Under the pieces are notes generated by a model. The model was not told the DNA's origin. It ran no database searches and saw only the letters and a list, made by a program, of their open reading frames with translations. This document shows, piece after piece, positions 35,866 through 43,910 of a DNA stretch of 64,000 nucleotides. How positions within the stretch are numbered: the first letter of the stretch is position 1; every line of letters begins with the position of its first letter. Source of the stretch: Lachnospiraceae bacterium (GTDB lineage Bacteria; Bacillota; Clostridia; Lachnospirales; Lachnospiraceae); NCBI GenBank assembly GCA_024691305.1, contig JAILNS010000036.1:124001-188000 (forward strand), read 5' to 3'. The translations under genes were made by a program, and so were the position numbers.

Positions 35866-35936
35866 AGCAGGATACGGGAATCGAACCCGCCTCCTCAGCT
35901 TGGGAAGCTGATATACTACCAATGTACTAATCCTGC
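35866..35936 (-). tRNA. tRNA-Gly (anticodon CCC)
   Basis: The minus strand forms a full cloverleaf: acceptor arms GCAGGAT and ATCCTGC, a D arm with TTGGTA, anticodon stem TCAGC/GCTGA with loop TTCCCAA (anticodon CCC), and T arm GCGGG-TTCGAAT-CCCGT. The CCA end is not encoded. It begins 11 bases after the PilZ stop codon, so it may be cut from that mRNA unless a promoter lies inside the PilZ gene. Confidence 0.95.
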
Positions 35937-35947
35937 ATCAAACCGGG

Positions 35948-36295
35948 TTATTTATCACCACCGGTCATATGCTGTACAGTTTCGTATACCATAATACGAG
36001 AGTTGTCCATTTCAGGCATTCCGATAAACATACATCCGTAACTGAAAGTCTTATCAGCGATCTTTTCAATACGAACGATCTCTACAAAAGCATGTATCGT
36101 TTCCTGGGTCCATATCTTTAAAAAAGATTCATATACGGCACCGATCTGTAAAGCTTCGGAGCACGTAAAACCGATACCGGTCTTAGACACATCCGTAATC
36201 TCGATAGCCACTTCCTCAGGATTAGTTCCGTCAAGTCTTTTTATCACTATCGACGACTCTAACGGATGTCTTTCACTTCTTCGTCTCTCTTCCAT
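35948..36295 (-). CDS. PilZ-domain protein (c-di-GMP binding)
   Basis: The 115-residue protein reads RRRSERHPL near the N-terminus and ITDVSKTGIGF about 30 residues later, the RxxxR and (D/N)xSxxG elements with which PilZ domains grip cyclic di-GMP. I start at the ATG giving MEERRRSERHPL, which has GAGG 5 bases upstream; the longer frame adds 31 residues with no family match. A single-domain PilZ protein acts as a c-di-GMP receptor for another protein. A diguanylate cyclase is encoded at 18.4-19.6 kb. The 111-base leader before it holds a small imperfect hairpin but no riboswitch that I can support. Confidence 0.9.
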   Translation of the reverse strand: MEERRRSERHPLESSIVIKRLDGTNPEEVAIEITDVSKTGIGFTCSEALQIGAVYESFLKIWTQETIHAFVEIVRIEKIADKTFSYGCMFIGMPEMDNSRIMVYETVQHMTGGDK

Positions 36296-36406
36296 ATAAA
36301 CCTCATAAGCCTTTGCGGTTCCCCCGACATACCAGTGGGTCAAACAGGTTATACCAACCGTTAAACGTGAAAAATACGAACTATACAAACAAAAATATAA
36401 TACCCC

Positions 36407-37504
36407 TTAATAAGCTCTGGTGTCAATTACCTCCTGTGTCAGCATAGTTACCGGATATGTCGTTCCATCAACCGAAACCTCGTTTACCGACTGATATGAA
36501 CTGTACAGGGTCTCACTCACATATTCAAGCTTATCGGGAGAACCGCCTTTCTCCAAAGTTTTAATGATATTCTCAACCCTGGGACCATGTAAGGGATTAC
36601 ATTCCACTATGCAGGCTATGGTACCTTCCAGGCAGTAGTTAATGGCATTTTCATTTACTCCGTCAAAAGAAAGCACAAGGATATCTCCGTTTTGTATATC
36701 TCCACCCGCATGTAATCCGGCGGCCTCTATAGCTTCGATCGCTCCGAGCGCCTCATTGTCATTTTCACAGTAAACTACATTAATATTGTTGTAGGTCACA
36801 AGCATCTGAGCCATAACTTCACGCCCTTTAGCCTGCGTAAAGTCACCCGGAGTTTCCTCTCTTAAATCCCATCCGTATTTTTCGACATAGTCGTTTAATC
36901 CGGCACTTCTGCCGATCTGGGCTGAAGATCCCAAAGTCCCCTGTATATTGACTATATGAATATCCTCGCCTTTCATACCAAGGTCCGAAGTATACTGATA
37001 CAGCCATTCACAGGCTTTACATCCTTCCAGATAGAAATCGCTTCCAACCCAGCAGGTAAAGAGATCATCGTTCGCAACATCCACCATACGGTCGACTATG
37101 ATGACCGGAATATCCGCCTCTTTTGTTTCCTGCAAAACGCTATCCCATCCATCCTGTGTTACCGGTGCAAGTACGATATAATCAACACCCTGCTGTATGA
37201 AGCTCCTGATAGCAGTTATCTGCTTCGATTGTTTTTGCTGTCCGTCCTCGAATATCAGTTCATAGCCCTTGTCCGAAGAAAAAGCCTCCCGCATAGACCT
37301 GGAATTCGCGCTTCTCCAATCCGACTCGGCTCCAAGCTGAGAAAATCCAACCGTAACAAAATCTGCCGCTGATGCGGCAGACCCGTTATTATCTGCTTCG
37401 TTATCCGATGATCCACAGCCTGATACCATGAATAATACGACTGCAAAGATCACGGATAAGAACTTATTTAATATATTTTTTCTAGTTCTTTTGCTTACAC
37501 TCAT
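36407..37504 (-). CDS. Sugar ABC transporter substrate-binding lipoprotein (YtfQ-like), second copy
   Basis: The protein has a signal peptide with lipobox VSGC (Cys near residue 30) and a two-lobe periplasmic-binding fold of the ribose/galactofuranose family. VGFSQLGAESDWRSAN, EDGQQKQSKQITAIRSFIQQG and PVTQDGWDSVL follow the E. coli galactofuranose-binding protein YtfQ closely. It is the last gene of the transporter operon, 17 bases after a permease. The substrate is probably a furanose or related monosaccharide. Having a second binding protein besides the one at 41.2 kb suggests wider specificity or separate sugars. Confidence 0.92.
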   Translation of the reverse strand: MSVSKRTRKNILNKFLSVIFAVVLFMVSGCGSSDNEADNNGSAASAADFVTVGFSQLGAESDWRSANSRSMREAFSSDKGYELIFEDGQQKQSKQITAIRSFIQQGVDYIVLAPVTQDGWDSVLQETKEADIPVIIVDRMVDVANDDLFTCWVGSDFYLEGCKACEWLYQYTSDLGMKGEDIHIVNIQGTLGSSAQIGRSAGLNDYVEKYGWDLREETPGDFTQAKGREVMAQMLVTYNNINVVYCENDNEALGAIEAIEAAGLHAGGDIQNGDILVLSFDGVNENAINYCLEGTIACIVECNPLHGPRVENIIKTLEKGGSPDKLEYVSETLYSSYQSVNEVSVDGTTYPVTMLTQEVIDTRAY

Positions 37505-37521
37505 TACGGTTATCCGGAATG

Positions 37522-38556
37522 TTATTTGGATTTACGTGCCAGCACGATACTCTGAACCACAAGGAAGATACAAAGCATAACCGCTACTGTTATACCTGTC
37601 CACCAGGCCTGATCGAACCCTGCACTTGCTACGATGTTTTTTATAGTGCTGAGTGACATTACACCAAACAATGTTCCGATTATATTGCCGACTCCGCCTG
37701 TAAGCATTGTACCACCTATGATCGACGATGCAATAGCATTCATTTCAGCACCACTGGCATGTGATGCAGAGCCGCTTCCAACATGCAGGAAATACACATA
37801 TCCACCGATTCCGGCAAGTATCGAACATATAAGATGAGCTATGAATTTGGTCCTCTTTACATTTATACCTAACATAAGAGCACTCTGCTTATTTCCACCT
37901 ACAGCATAGAAGTTACGTCCAAGTTTGGTCCAGCGTAAGAACACAAACATAAGGGCAACTATAACCAAAGCAACTATCACGCCTATCTCAACATATGCAT
38001 TAACAAAATCGCCGTTTTTGTTAATGCTTCCTACACCCGGAATATATACTCTCGTGTCCTTAAGAGCCACAAAAGCTTCATTTGCAACATTGAAGGGTTC
38101 GGTATTAACTATAGTCGTCATGCCCCTGGCAAAGAACATACCGGCAAGAGATACTATAAAAGGCTGGATTTCCAGATATGCTACCAGATATCCCTGAACT
38201 ATCCCGTACAATAATCCTATCAAAAGTGCAAGTCCCATGGATGCGATTATGGATCCGCCTTTTTGATCGATCAAAACAGCACAGCTCATACATACCAGAG
38301 CGGTAACTCCGCCAACAGATATATCTATACCCCCGGTTATCATTACCAGACTCATACCACAGGATAATATGATAAGAGCAGCATTTTCATTTAAGATATT
38401 ACAGAATGTCTGCGGCTTAAGAAACCCTTTTCCCAAAAAGATCATGGCAAATGCATACATTACTACAAAAACCACTATAGTTATCGCAAGCAGCAGGTTG
38501 GTATCCGACATGTTATTAATCAACTCTTTAAATGACTTTTTGGATTTCTGTTCCAT
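37522..38556 (-). CDS. Sugar ABC transporter permease (YjfF/RbsC-like)
   Basis: The 344-residue membrane protein of the branched-chain/ribose permease family has about ten helices and the conserved GMSLVMITGGIDISVGG and FYAVGGNKQSALMLGI motifs. The start MEQKSKKSF is chosen because GGAGG stands 9 bases upstream; the longer frame starts inside the previous gene. It should pair with the permease encoded just upstream, as YjfF pairs with YtfT in galactofuranose uptake. Confidence 0.93.
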   Translation of the reverse strand: MEQKSKKSFKELINNMSDTNLLLAITIVVFVVMYAFAMIFLGKGFLKPQTFCNILNENAALIILSCGMSLVMITGGIDISVGGVTALVCMSCAVLIDQKGGSIIASMGLALLIGLLYGIVQGYLVAYLEIQPFIVSLAGMFFARGMTTIVNTEPFNVANEAFVALKDTRVYIPGVGSINKNGDFVNAYVEIGVIVALVIVALMFVFLRWTKLGRNFYAVGGNKQSALMLGINVKRTKFIAHLICSILAGIGGYVYFLHVGSGSASHASGAEMNAIASSIIGGTMLTGGVGNIIGTLFGVMSLSTIKNIVASAGFDQAWWTGITVAVMLCIFLVVQSIVLARKSK

Positions 38557-38557
38557 G

Positions 38558-39643
38558 TCATGCCACCTCCTTAACAGCATTATCGGACTTGAATTTCTTC
38601 ATGATCTCCCGCACTTTTTCTCTTACAACGGGTGCCGATGCCACTACGAGTATGATAACCACTACGGCCTTATAAGCCGGCAGTGCCGAGGAGTTTACAT
38701 TAAATTTGTAAAGAGTGGTGGTCAAAGCCTGTATAACATATGCGCCGAGTATGGAAGCCCACATGTTGAACTTACCGCCGCCAAGAGCATTACCGCCAAG
38801 GGCTACAGCCAGGATGGCATCCATCTCTATATCTTTGGCGATGACGGAATAATTGATCGTTGATAGTCTGCTTGTCTTGATAAGACCGCAAACAGCCACA
38901 CAAAGGCCAAGTATAACAAACGCCAGTATCTTAATGACTACAGGATTTAATCCGTTTAATTTCGCAGCCCTTTCATTGATGCCCACAGCCTGGGTATAAA
39001 GCCCAAGCGTGGTAAATTTAAGGACAAGAAAGATTATCAGGACACATATCGCCGCAATAAAGAACGGCACCGGGATCGGTATTCCGGGAATGATCCCTCC
39101 GAAATAAGTAAACCTCACATCATTCACAATAGGTAATTCATTATTATTTATCCATGCTGCGATCGAACGGCCTGCAGTATACAGGATCAATGTGGCTACC
39201 ATGGGTTGTATCTTAAAGATAGCAACCAAAACACCGTTAAATGCTCCGAACAAAGCCGCAACTACGCAGGCAGCCAGAAAAGCTACTATGATCGGTGCCT
39301 GTAACTCTTCAGATCTTGAATTCGATCCGCAAAGAATCCTTAGTATCACGGATCCGGCTATAGCTATCGCTGCCCCTACCGATATATCCTGACCTCCGCT
39401 GGCGGATGTTACCAGGGTCATACCTATAGCCAGTATCGCAAGTTCCGATCCGTAATCCAGAATAGTTATCAGGTATCCGCTAAGAAGCGGATCGCCGGCA
39501 CTGTTATATCCAAGTGTGACCTTAAAAAACGAAGGATCTGCGATCAGGTTAAAAAGAAAGATGATCATAAGTGCCGCTACGGGAATAAACATCTGGTTTC
39601 TGAAAATATTGGATACACCAATCTTAGATTTAATCCTTTCCAT
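38558..39643 (-). CDS. Sugar ABC transporter permease (YtfT/RbsC-like)
   Basis: The 361-residue permease of the same family has about nine helices, with AIGMTLVTSASGGQDISVGA and ALGGNALGGGKFNMWAS as family signatures. Its start codon overlaps the stop of the ATPase gene (TAATG), and it ends just before the second permease, so all three components are translated in step. The two permeases are similar in plan but clearly different in sequence, as in YtfT/YjfF. Confidence 0.93.
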   Translation of the reverse strand: MERIKSKIGVSNIFRNQMFIPVAALMIIFLFNLIADPSFFKVTLGYNSAGDPLLSGYLITILDYGSELAILAIGMTLVTSASGGQDISVGAAIAIAGSVILRILCGSNSRSEELQAPIIVAFLAACVVAALFGAFNGVLVAIFKIQPMVATLILYTAGRSIAAWINNNELPIVNDVRFTYFGGIIPGIPIPVPFFIAAICVLIIFLVLKFTTLGLYTQAVGINERAAKLNGLNPVVIKILAFVILGLCVAVCGLIKTSRLSTINYSVIAKDIEMDAILAVALGGNALGGGKFNMWASILGAYVIQALTTTLYKFNVNSSALPAYKAVVVIILVVASAPVVREKVREIMKKFKSDNAVKEVA

Positions 39644-41157
39644 TATTTATCACCTCCCGCTATCGTGCTCATTATCTTGGTCTGATTGAGATCATCTCCT
39701 GACAATTCTCCGACCTTATTAAGATCCCTCATGACGATCAGTCTTGAACAGGTTCTGAGCATTTCGTCCGTCTCGGATGATATGAATGTAACACTCATTC
39801 CTTCACTTGCAAGTTTTAAAACAAGTTTCTGAATATCCACCTTGGTACCTATATCGATACCTCTGGTAGGCTCATCAAGTATAAGATACTCAGGGTGCGT
39901 AAGGAGCCACCGAGCAAGTATTACCTTCTGCTGGTTTCCACCCGACAGTGATTTGATCGGAGTGTCTTCACTTGCCGTCTTAACTGACAGCATCTTGATA
40001 TATTCGAGCGCCAGTTTATATTGTTCGCTCTTTTTATAAGGCTTAAAGAAACCCTTGAGGACCTGCGAGGCCAAAAGTATATTCTCGCGAACACTCAGGT
40101 CCCCGATGATACCGTCAACCTTTCTGTCCTCGGGAAGATATCCGATACCGTTCTTCATGGCATCTATGGGAGCTTTGATCTTAACCTCCCTGCCACCGAC
40201 TTTAACCTTACCGCCAAGCACCTTGTCGGCACCGAATATAGCTCTTACGCATTCGCTTCGTCCGGACCCCAAAAGTCCCGTAAAGCCGTTAACTTCGCCC
40301 TTATTAATATAAAAATCAAACGGTTTTATACCTGTATTTGAGTAAAGACCGCTAACCTCTACTACCGGAACTTCGTCCTTAACTGCCTTACTCTCTGATG
40401 AACTGTCTTTTATTTCCGACAGATCATCCATTTCCTTACCGAGCATCTTGCTGACAAGTTCAAGTCTCGGAAGATTTTCTATTTCATATTCTCCGACAAG
40501 CTGCCCATCTCTTAATACGGTTATCTTATCGCATACTTCATATACCTGGTCCAGGAAATGAGTCACAAAGATGATACCTACTCCCTTGGCCTTTAAGTCG
40601 CGCATCAGCTTAAACAGTTTGGCAACTTCGTTATCATCAAGACTGGAAGTCGGCTCGTCGAGTATAAGAACCTTACATTCCATGTCTACCGCTCTGGCAA
40701 TGGCGATCATCTGCTGTACCGCTATCGAGCAGTTTGAAAGCTGCATGGTTGCAGTAGCGGGTATGTCAAGAGACTTAAGGATATCGGTAGTAGCCTTATT
40801 CATCTGTGACCAATTAAGAGTTGCCCCTTTGCCACGTCCTATGAACATATTCTCCGCAACCGAAAGATTCGGGCACAGAGTTATCTCCTGATACACGGTA
40901 CTTATACCTAAGTTTTGTGCATCCTGAGGTGAACGGATACTTATCTCCCCATCATGTCCTTTTAAATATATGCTGCCCCCGTCTTTTGCGTAAACGCCGG
41001 TCAACACCTTGATAAGTGTGGATTTACCGGCTCCGTTTTCGCCCATCAGCGCATGGATCTCTCCTTCACATAATGTAAAGTCTACATTCTGAAGTGCTCT
41101 TACGCCGGGAAAGACTTTATCAATACCTTTCATTTCCAGTACAGCTTTATCTTTCAC
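39643..41157 (-). CDS. Sugar ABC transporter ATP-binding protein (two ATPase domains)
   Basis: The 504-residue protein of the MglA/RbsA/YtfR type has domain 1 with Walker A GENGAGKSTLIK and Walker B LILDEPTSSLDD. Domain 2 has the degenerate GLLGSGRSECVRA P-loop with LSGGNQQKVILARWL and LILDEPTRGIDIG, as is normal in this family. It energises uptake through the two permeases downstream. Confidence 0.96.
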   Translation of the reverse strand: MKDKAVLEMKGIDKVFPGVRALQNVDFTLCEGEIHALMGENGAGKSTLIKVLTGVYAKDGGSIYLKGHDGEISIRSPQDAQNLGISTVYQEITLCPNLSVAENMFIGRGKGATLNWSQMNKATTDILKSLDIPATATMQLSNCSIAVQQMIAIARAVDMECKVLILDEPTSSLDDNEVAKLFKLMRDLKAKGVGIIFVTHFLDQVYEVCDKITVLRDGQLVGEYEIENLPRLELVSKMLGKEMDDLSEIKDSSSESKAVKDEVPVVEVSGLYSNTGIKPFDFYINKGEVNGFTGLLGSGRSECVRAIFGADKVLGGKVKVGGREVKIKAPIDAMKNGIGYLPEDRKVDGIIGDLSVRENILLASQVLKGFFKPYKKSEQYKLALEYIKMLSVKTASEDTPIKSLSGGNQQKVILARWLLTHPEYLILDEPTRGIDIGTKVDIQKLVLKLASEGMSVTFISSETDEMLRTCSRLIVMRDLNKVGELSGDDLNQTKIMSTIAGGDK

Positions 41158-41247
41158 CTGTGATACCTCCGGTTTTTTGCTTCATAAAGGGCGCGGTAAG
41201 CGCTATATACGCTTCCGCGCCCGGTTCACATGTATTACTTTAAATCA

Positions 41248-42240
41248 TTAGATTCCGTATGTATTTACATCATCTTCTGTGATAGTTGTTGCATCGAAGC
41301 CCTTCTCTGTCATGATAATAGTCTTTTCAGAGATTGTCTCGCCTGCTTCAAGCTTTTTGATGATCTCATCGATATAAGATGACTGGAAAGGATTGCACTG
41401 TCCATCATAGTTCCAGTTCTTGTTGAGCAGTTCCTGAAGTGCCCACTTGTTGCAGTCAAAGCCCATGATTATAACGTCGCCGTCAACACCGTGAGAAATA
41501 TTTGCTGCGTCAAGAGCTGCTACAGCGCCCTTAGCCATATCGTCGTTCTCAGCGTAGATTACATTAAACTCTGCACCTGCATCGATCTGTGACTGAACGA
41601 TCTGCTGTGCTGTCTCTGCATTCCACTCTGCTGTCTGCTGTGTAACTATGTTCCAGTTAGATTCAGCTGCTACCTTGGTATCAAGTGCGCCGGTACGTCC
41701 CTGCTGAGCTGCAGAACCCATAACACCCTGGATATGGATTATGTTGTACTCGGAAAGATTCTGGCTTGCAAGCCAGTCAACAGCTGTCTGACCTTCCTGT
41801 GCCATATCGGATACGATACTTGCTACATAAAGATCTTCACTTGCATCGATGGTACGGTCAAAAAGGATAACCTTGATGCCTGCATCCTGTGCATCTTTAA
41901 GAACTGAATCCCAGCCTGATGTATCTGCTGCTGAAAGAAGAAGATAATCAACTCCGTCCTGGATGAACTTCTGAGCTGCTGCTATCTGCTCATCGTTCTT
42001 AAGTGAATAAGCAAATGATGCTTCATAGCCGTTTGCTTCAGTAAATGTAGCTTTCAGATCCTTATCGTTAGCTGTACGATAACCTGACTCATTAGGGTCA
42101 TTGTTGATGATACCAACCTTGATAAGTCCGGATCCTGATGATGAAGCTGCACCTGAATCAGATGAAGCAGCGCCACCGCAGGCTGTAAGACCTACAACCA
42201 TTGCTGCAGCCATAAGAACGGCCAAAATTCTCTTTTTCAT
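41248..42240 (-). CDS. Sugar ABC transporter substrate-binding lipoprotein, first copy
   Basis: The 330-residue lipoprotein has lipobox LTAC near residue 21 and a ribose/galactofuranose-family binding fold (KVGIINNDPNESGYRTAND, KFIQDGVDYLLLSA, DTSGWDSVLKDAQDAGIKVI). AGGAGG lies 7 bases before the chosen ATG; eleven extra residues in the open frame are unsupported. It is the first gene of the transporter operon, downstream of the YesM/YesN sensor pair. As the first cistron behind its own promoter it should be the most highly expressed component. Confidence 0.94.
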   Translation of the reverse strand: MKKRILAVLMAAAMVVGLTACGGAASSDSGAASSSGSGLIKVGIINNDPNESGYRTANDKDLKATFTEANGYEASFAYSLKNDEQIAAAQKFIQDGVDYLLLSAADTSGWDSVLKDAQDAGIKVILFDRTIDASEDLYVASIVSDMAQEGQTAVDWLASQNLSEYNIIHIQGVMGSAAQQGRTGALDTKVAAESNWNIVTQQTAEWNAETAQQIVQSQIDAGAEFNVIYAENDDMAKGAVAALDAANISHGVDGDVIIMGFDCNKWALQELLNKNWNYDGQCNPFQSSYIDEIIKKLEAGETISEKTIIMTEKGFDATTITEDDVNTYGI

Positions 42241-42296
42241 AGAATAACCTCCTACATTTAAACGTCTACCCAAAGGACCATTCCTTTGATGATCTC

Positions 42297-42325
42297 ATTA
42301 TATGAAGATCAAAAAAAGAGATAAA
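42297..42325 (-). promoter_or_regulatory. Candidate promoter of the sugar transporter operon
   Basis: On the minus strand TATAAT (42302-42297) is preceded after 17 bases by TTTATC (42325-42320). The -10 is perfect and the -35 poor, as expected for a promoter that needs an activator. It is about 57 bases before the substrate-binding protein start and lies downstream of the two direct repeats described separately. Confidence 0.5.
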
Positions 42326-42352
42326 TGGAGTTTTGTTTCTGTTCGGTTAATG

Positions 42353-42401
42353 TTTTTACGAGAAGGTTAAATAAAATAAATTAAGTTTAGTTTTTTTACG
42401 A
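42353..42401. promoter_or_regulatory. Direct repeats upstream of the transporter promoter (possible YesN-type activator sites)
   Basis: TTTTTACGA occurs at 42353-42361 and again at 42393-42401, same orientation, 40 bases apart, close to four helical turns. Both lie between the sensor kinase gene and the -35 of the transporter promoter. AraC-type response regulators often bind such direct repeats. The match is short and AT-rich, so it is tentative. Confidence 0.4.
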
Positions 42402-42443
42402 TTTGAGTTTGATTTTCTTCGATCTGTATAAATTTCCCTGTGA

Positions 42444-43910
42444 TCATCCCAAACTTTCCATGGATTCCGGTATGTTGTTAGGCAATTTGATCCTGACAGT
42501 TGTTCCCTCTCCGTAGGTACTGTCCACTTCTATACCGTATTCATCTCCGGCTCTAAGGCGAATCCTCTCATTGACATTATACAGTCCGAATATATCCTTG
42601 CTGTCCGGCTCCGGATCGGATATCCTGTCGCGTATCTGTTTAAGTCTTTCTTTGGTCATACCTATACCATCATCGGTTACGGTTATATAGAAATGATCTT
42701 CGTGCTTTTCTCCCGTAACTCTTATATGACCCATCCCGCGTTTATTCTTAATCCCGTGATACAGGGCATTTTCCACGAGCGGCTGTATGGTGATCTTGGG
42801 AATCGTATACCCGTAAAGTCCCCTCGGAACATCTATCTCATATGATAATATGTCCTGATACCTTACCTGCTGGATCTCAAGATAACTCCTCGCATGTTCG
42901 AGTTCTTCACCTATGGATATATTATCTTTTCCCTGGTTAAGTGAGGTCCTGAAAAACTTGGAAAGTGAACCGACCATACTTATAACCCTGTCCTGGTCTC
43001 CGGTTTCCGCAAGCCATACTATGGTATCAAGCGTATTATACAAAAAATGCGGATTGATCTGCGCCTGAAGAAGTTCAAGTTCAGCGTGTCTCAACCTGAT
43101 CTGCTCTACTGTAACCTGGTCAAGAAGATTCTCGATCTTATCTATCATGATGTTTAAGGATTCCCCTAGAGTCTTGACCTCATCTTCATATTCTATATGA
43201 GTACGGACACTTAAGTCTCCGGCCGCTACCTGCCTGGTGACATCCATGATCTCATATATGGGACGCGTTATCGATCTTGGAATATGTATGGAAAAAAAGA
43301 TACTGAACACTATGAGCACAAATGCCCCAATGAGCGTTATGATGATTATCATCAGAGAATTGTGTTCAAGCTGGTCTCTTGCATGCTGAATATCACGTAT
43401 CTCGCTGTAAATATATTCATTCAGGGTCTCACTCAACAATCCCGTAACTATCTGGACGTCGTTTTCCCAGATGACCATATTTTCTTCATATCTGTTTCCG
43501 GTAGAGAGATTTAATTCAATCCTCTCTATATACTTACGGAGATTTACCAGGTACTGTTTGGCACTCTTAAGAAGGGTCTCATCAGACTCGTCTTCTGTCA
43601 GCTCATACAGTCTGTCAACGATACCGTTAGCACTGTCAAGGAGTTCATAAACATCCGACTCTTCTATTGATTTGTTCTCTACGACAAGAAGATAAGTCTC
43701 ATAATCAAAGTCCTCTTTAAAATCCAGTGAAAACTCTCCCGCAACAACAGCGGATTCGATCATGTCCTTATATCTGACATTGCTTATCCAGAGATTTAAA
43801 AGACATATTATAACAAGCACTATCATGGGGATCAGGATAGTGAGATACGAGAATCTGATCTTATCGGTCAGACTTAGGTTTCTGTATATCTTTTTGACTT
43901 TGTCTATCAT
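42444..43910 (-). CDS. Sensor histidine kinase (YesM/LytS family)
   Basis: The 488-residue kinase has two membrane helices (about 18-40 and 190-212) around an extracytoplasmic sensor region, a HAMP domain (about 212-265), and the His-kinase domain with the phospho-acceptor in QAQINPHFLYNTLDTIVWL. A GHKL ATPase follows (QPLVENALYHGIKNK, VTDDGIGM, GLYNVNERIRLRAG). It probably senses the extracellular sugar or its binding protein and phosphorylates the neighbouring AraC-type regulator. It overlaps that gene by 4 bases. Confidence 0.95.
   Translation of the reverse strand: MIDKVKKIYRNLSLTDKIRFSYLTILIPMIVLVIICLLNLWISNVRYKDMIESAVVAGEFSLDFKEDFDYETYLLVVENKSIEESDVYELLDSANGIVDRLYELTEDESDETLLKSAKQYLVNLRKYIERIELNLSTGNRYEENMVIWENDVQIVTGLLSETLNEYIYSEIRDIQHARDQLEHNSLMIIIITLIGAFVLIVFSIFFSIHIPRSITRPIYEIMDVTRQVAAGDLSVRTHIEYEDEVKTLGESLNIMIDKIENLLDQVTVEQIRLRHAELELLQAQINPHFLYNTLDTIVWLAETGDQDRVISMVGSLSKFFRTSLNQGKDNISIGEELEHARSYLEIQQVRYQDILSYEIDVPRGLYGYTIPKITIQPLVENALYHGIKNKRGMGHIRVTGEKHEDHFYITVTDDGIGMTKERLKQIRDRISDPEPDSKDIFGLYNVNERIRLRAGDEYGIEVDSTYGEGTTVRIKLPNNIPESMESLG

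Noticed and set aside
36296-36406. Possible cyclic-di-GMP riboswitch before the PilZ gene
   Set aside because: The leader has a 7-pair imperfect hairpin and a CCGCAAAGGC stretch faintly like the GEMM motif, but the core CACGCACAGGGCAAACC is absent and the pairing does not fit. A covariance search with the Rfam c-di-GMP-I and -II models would decide.
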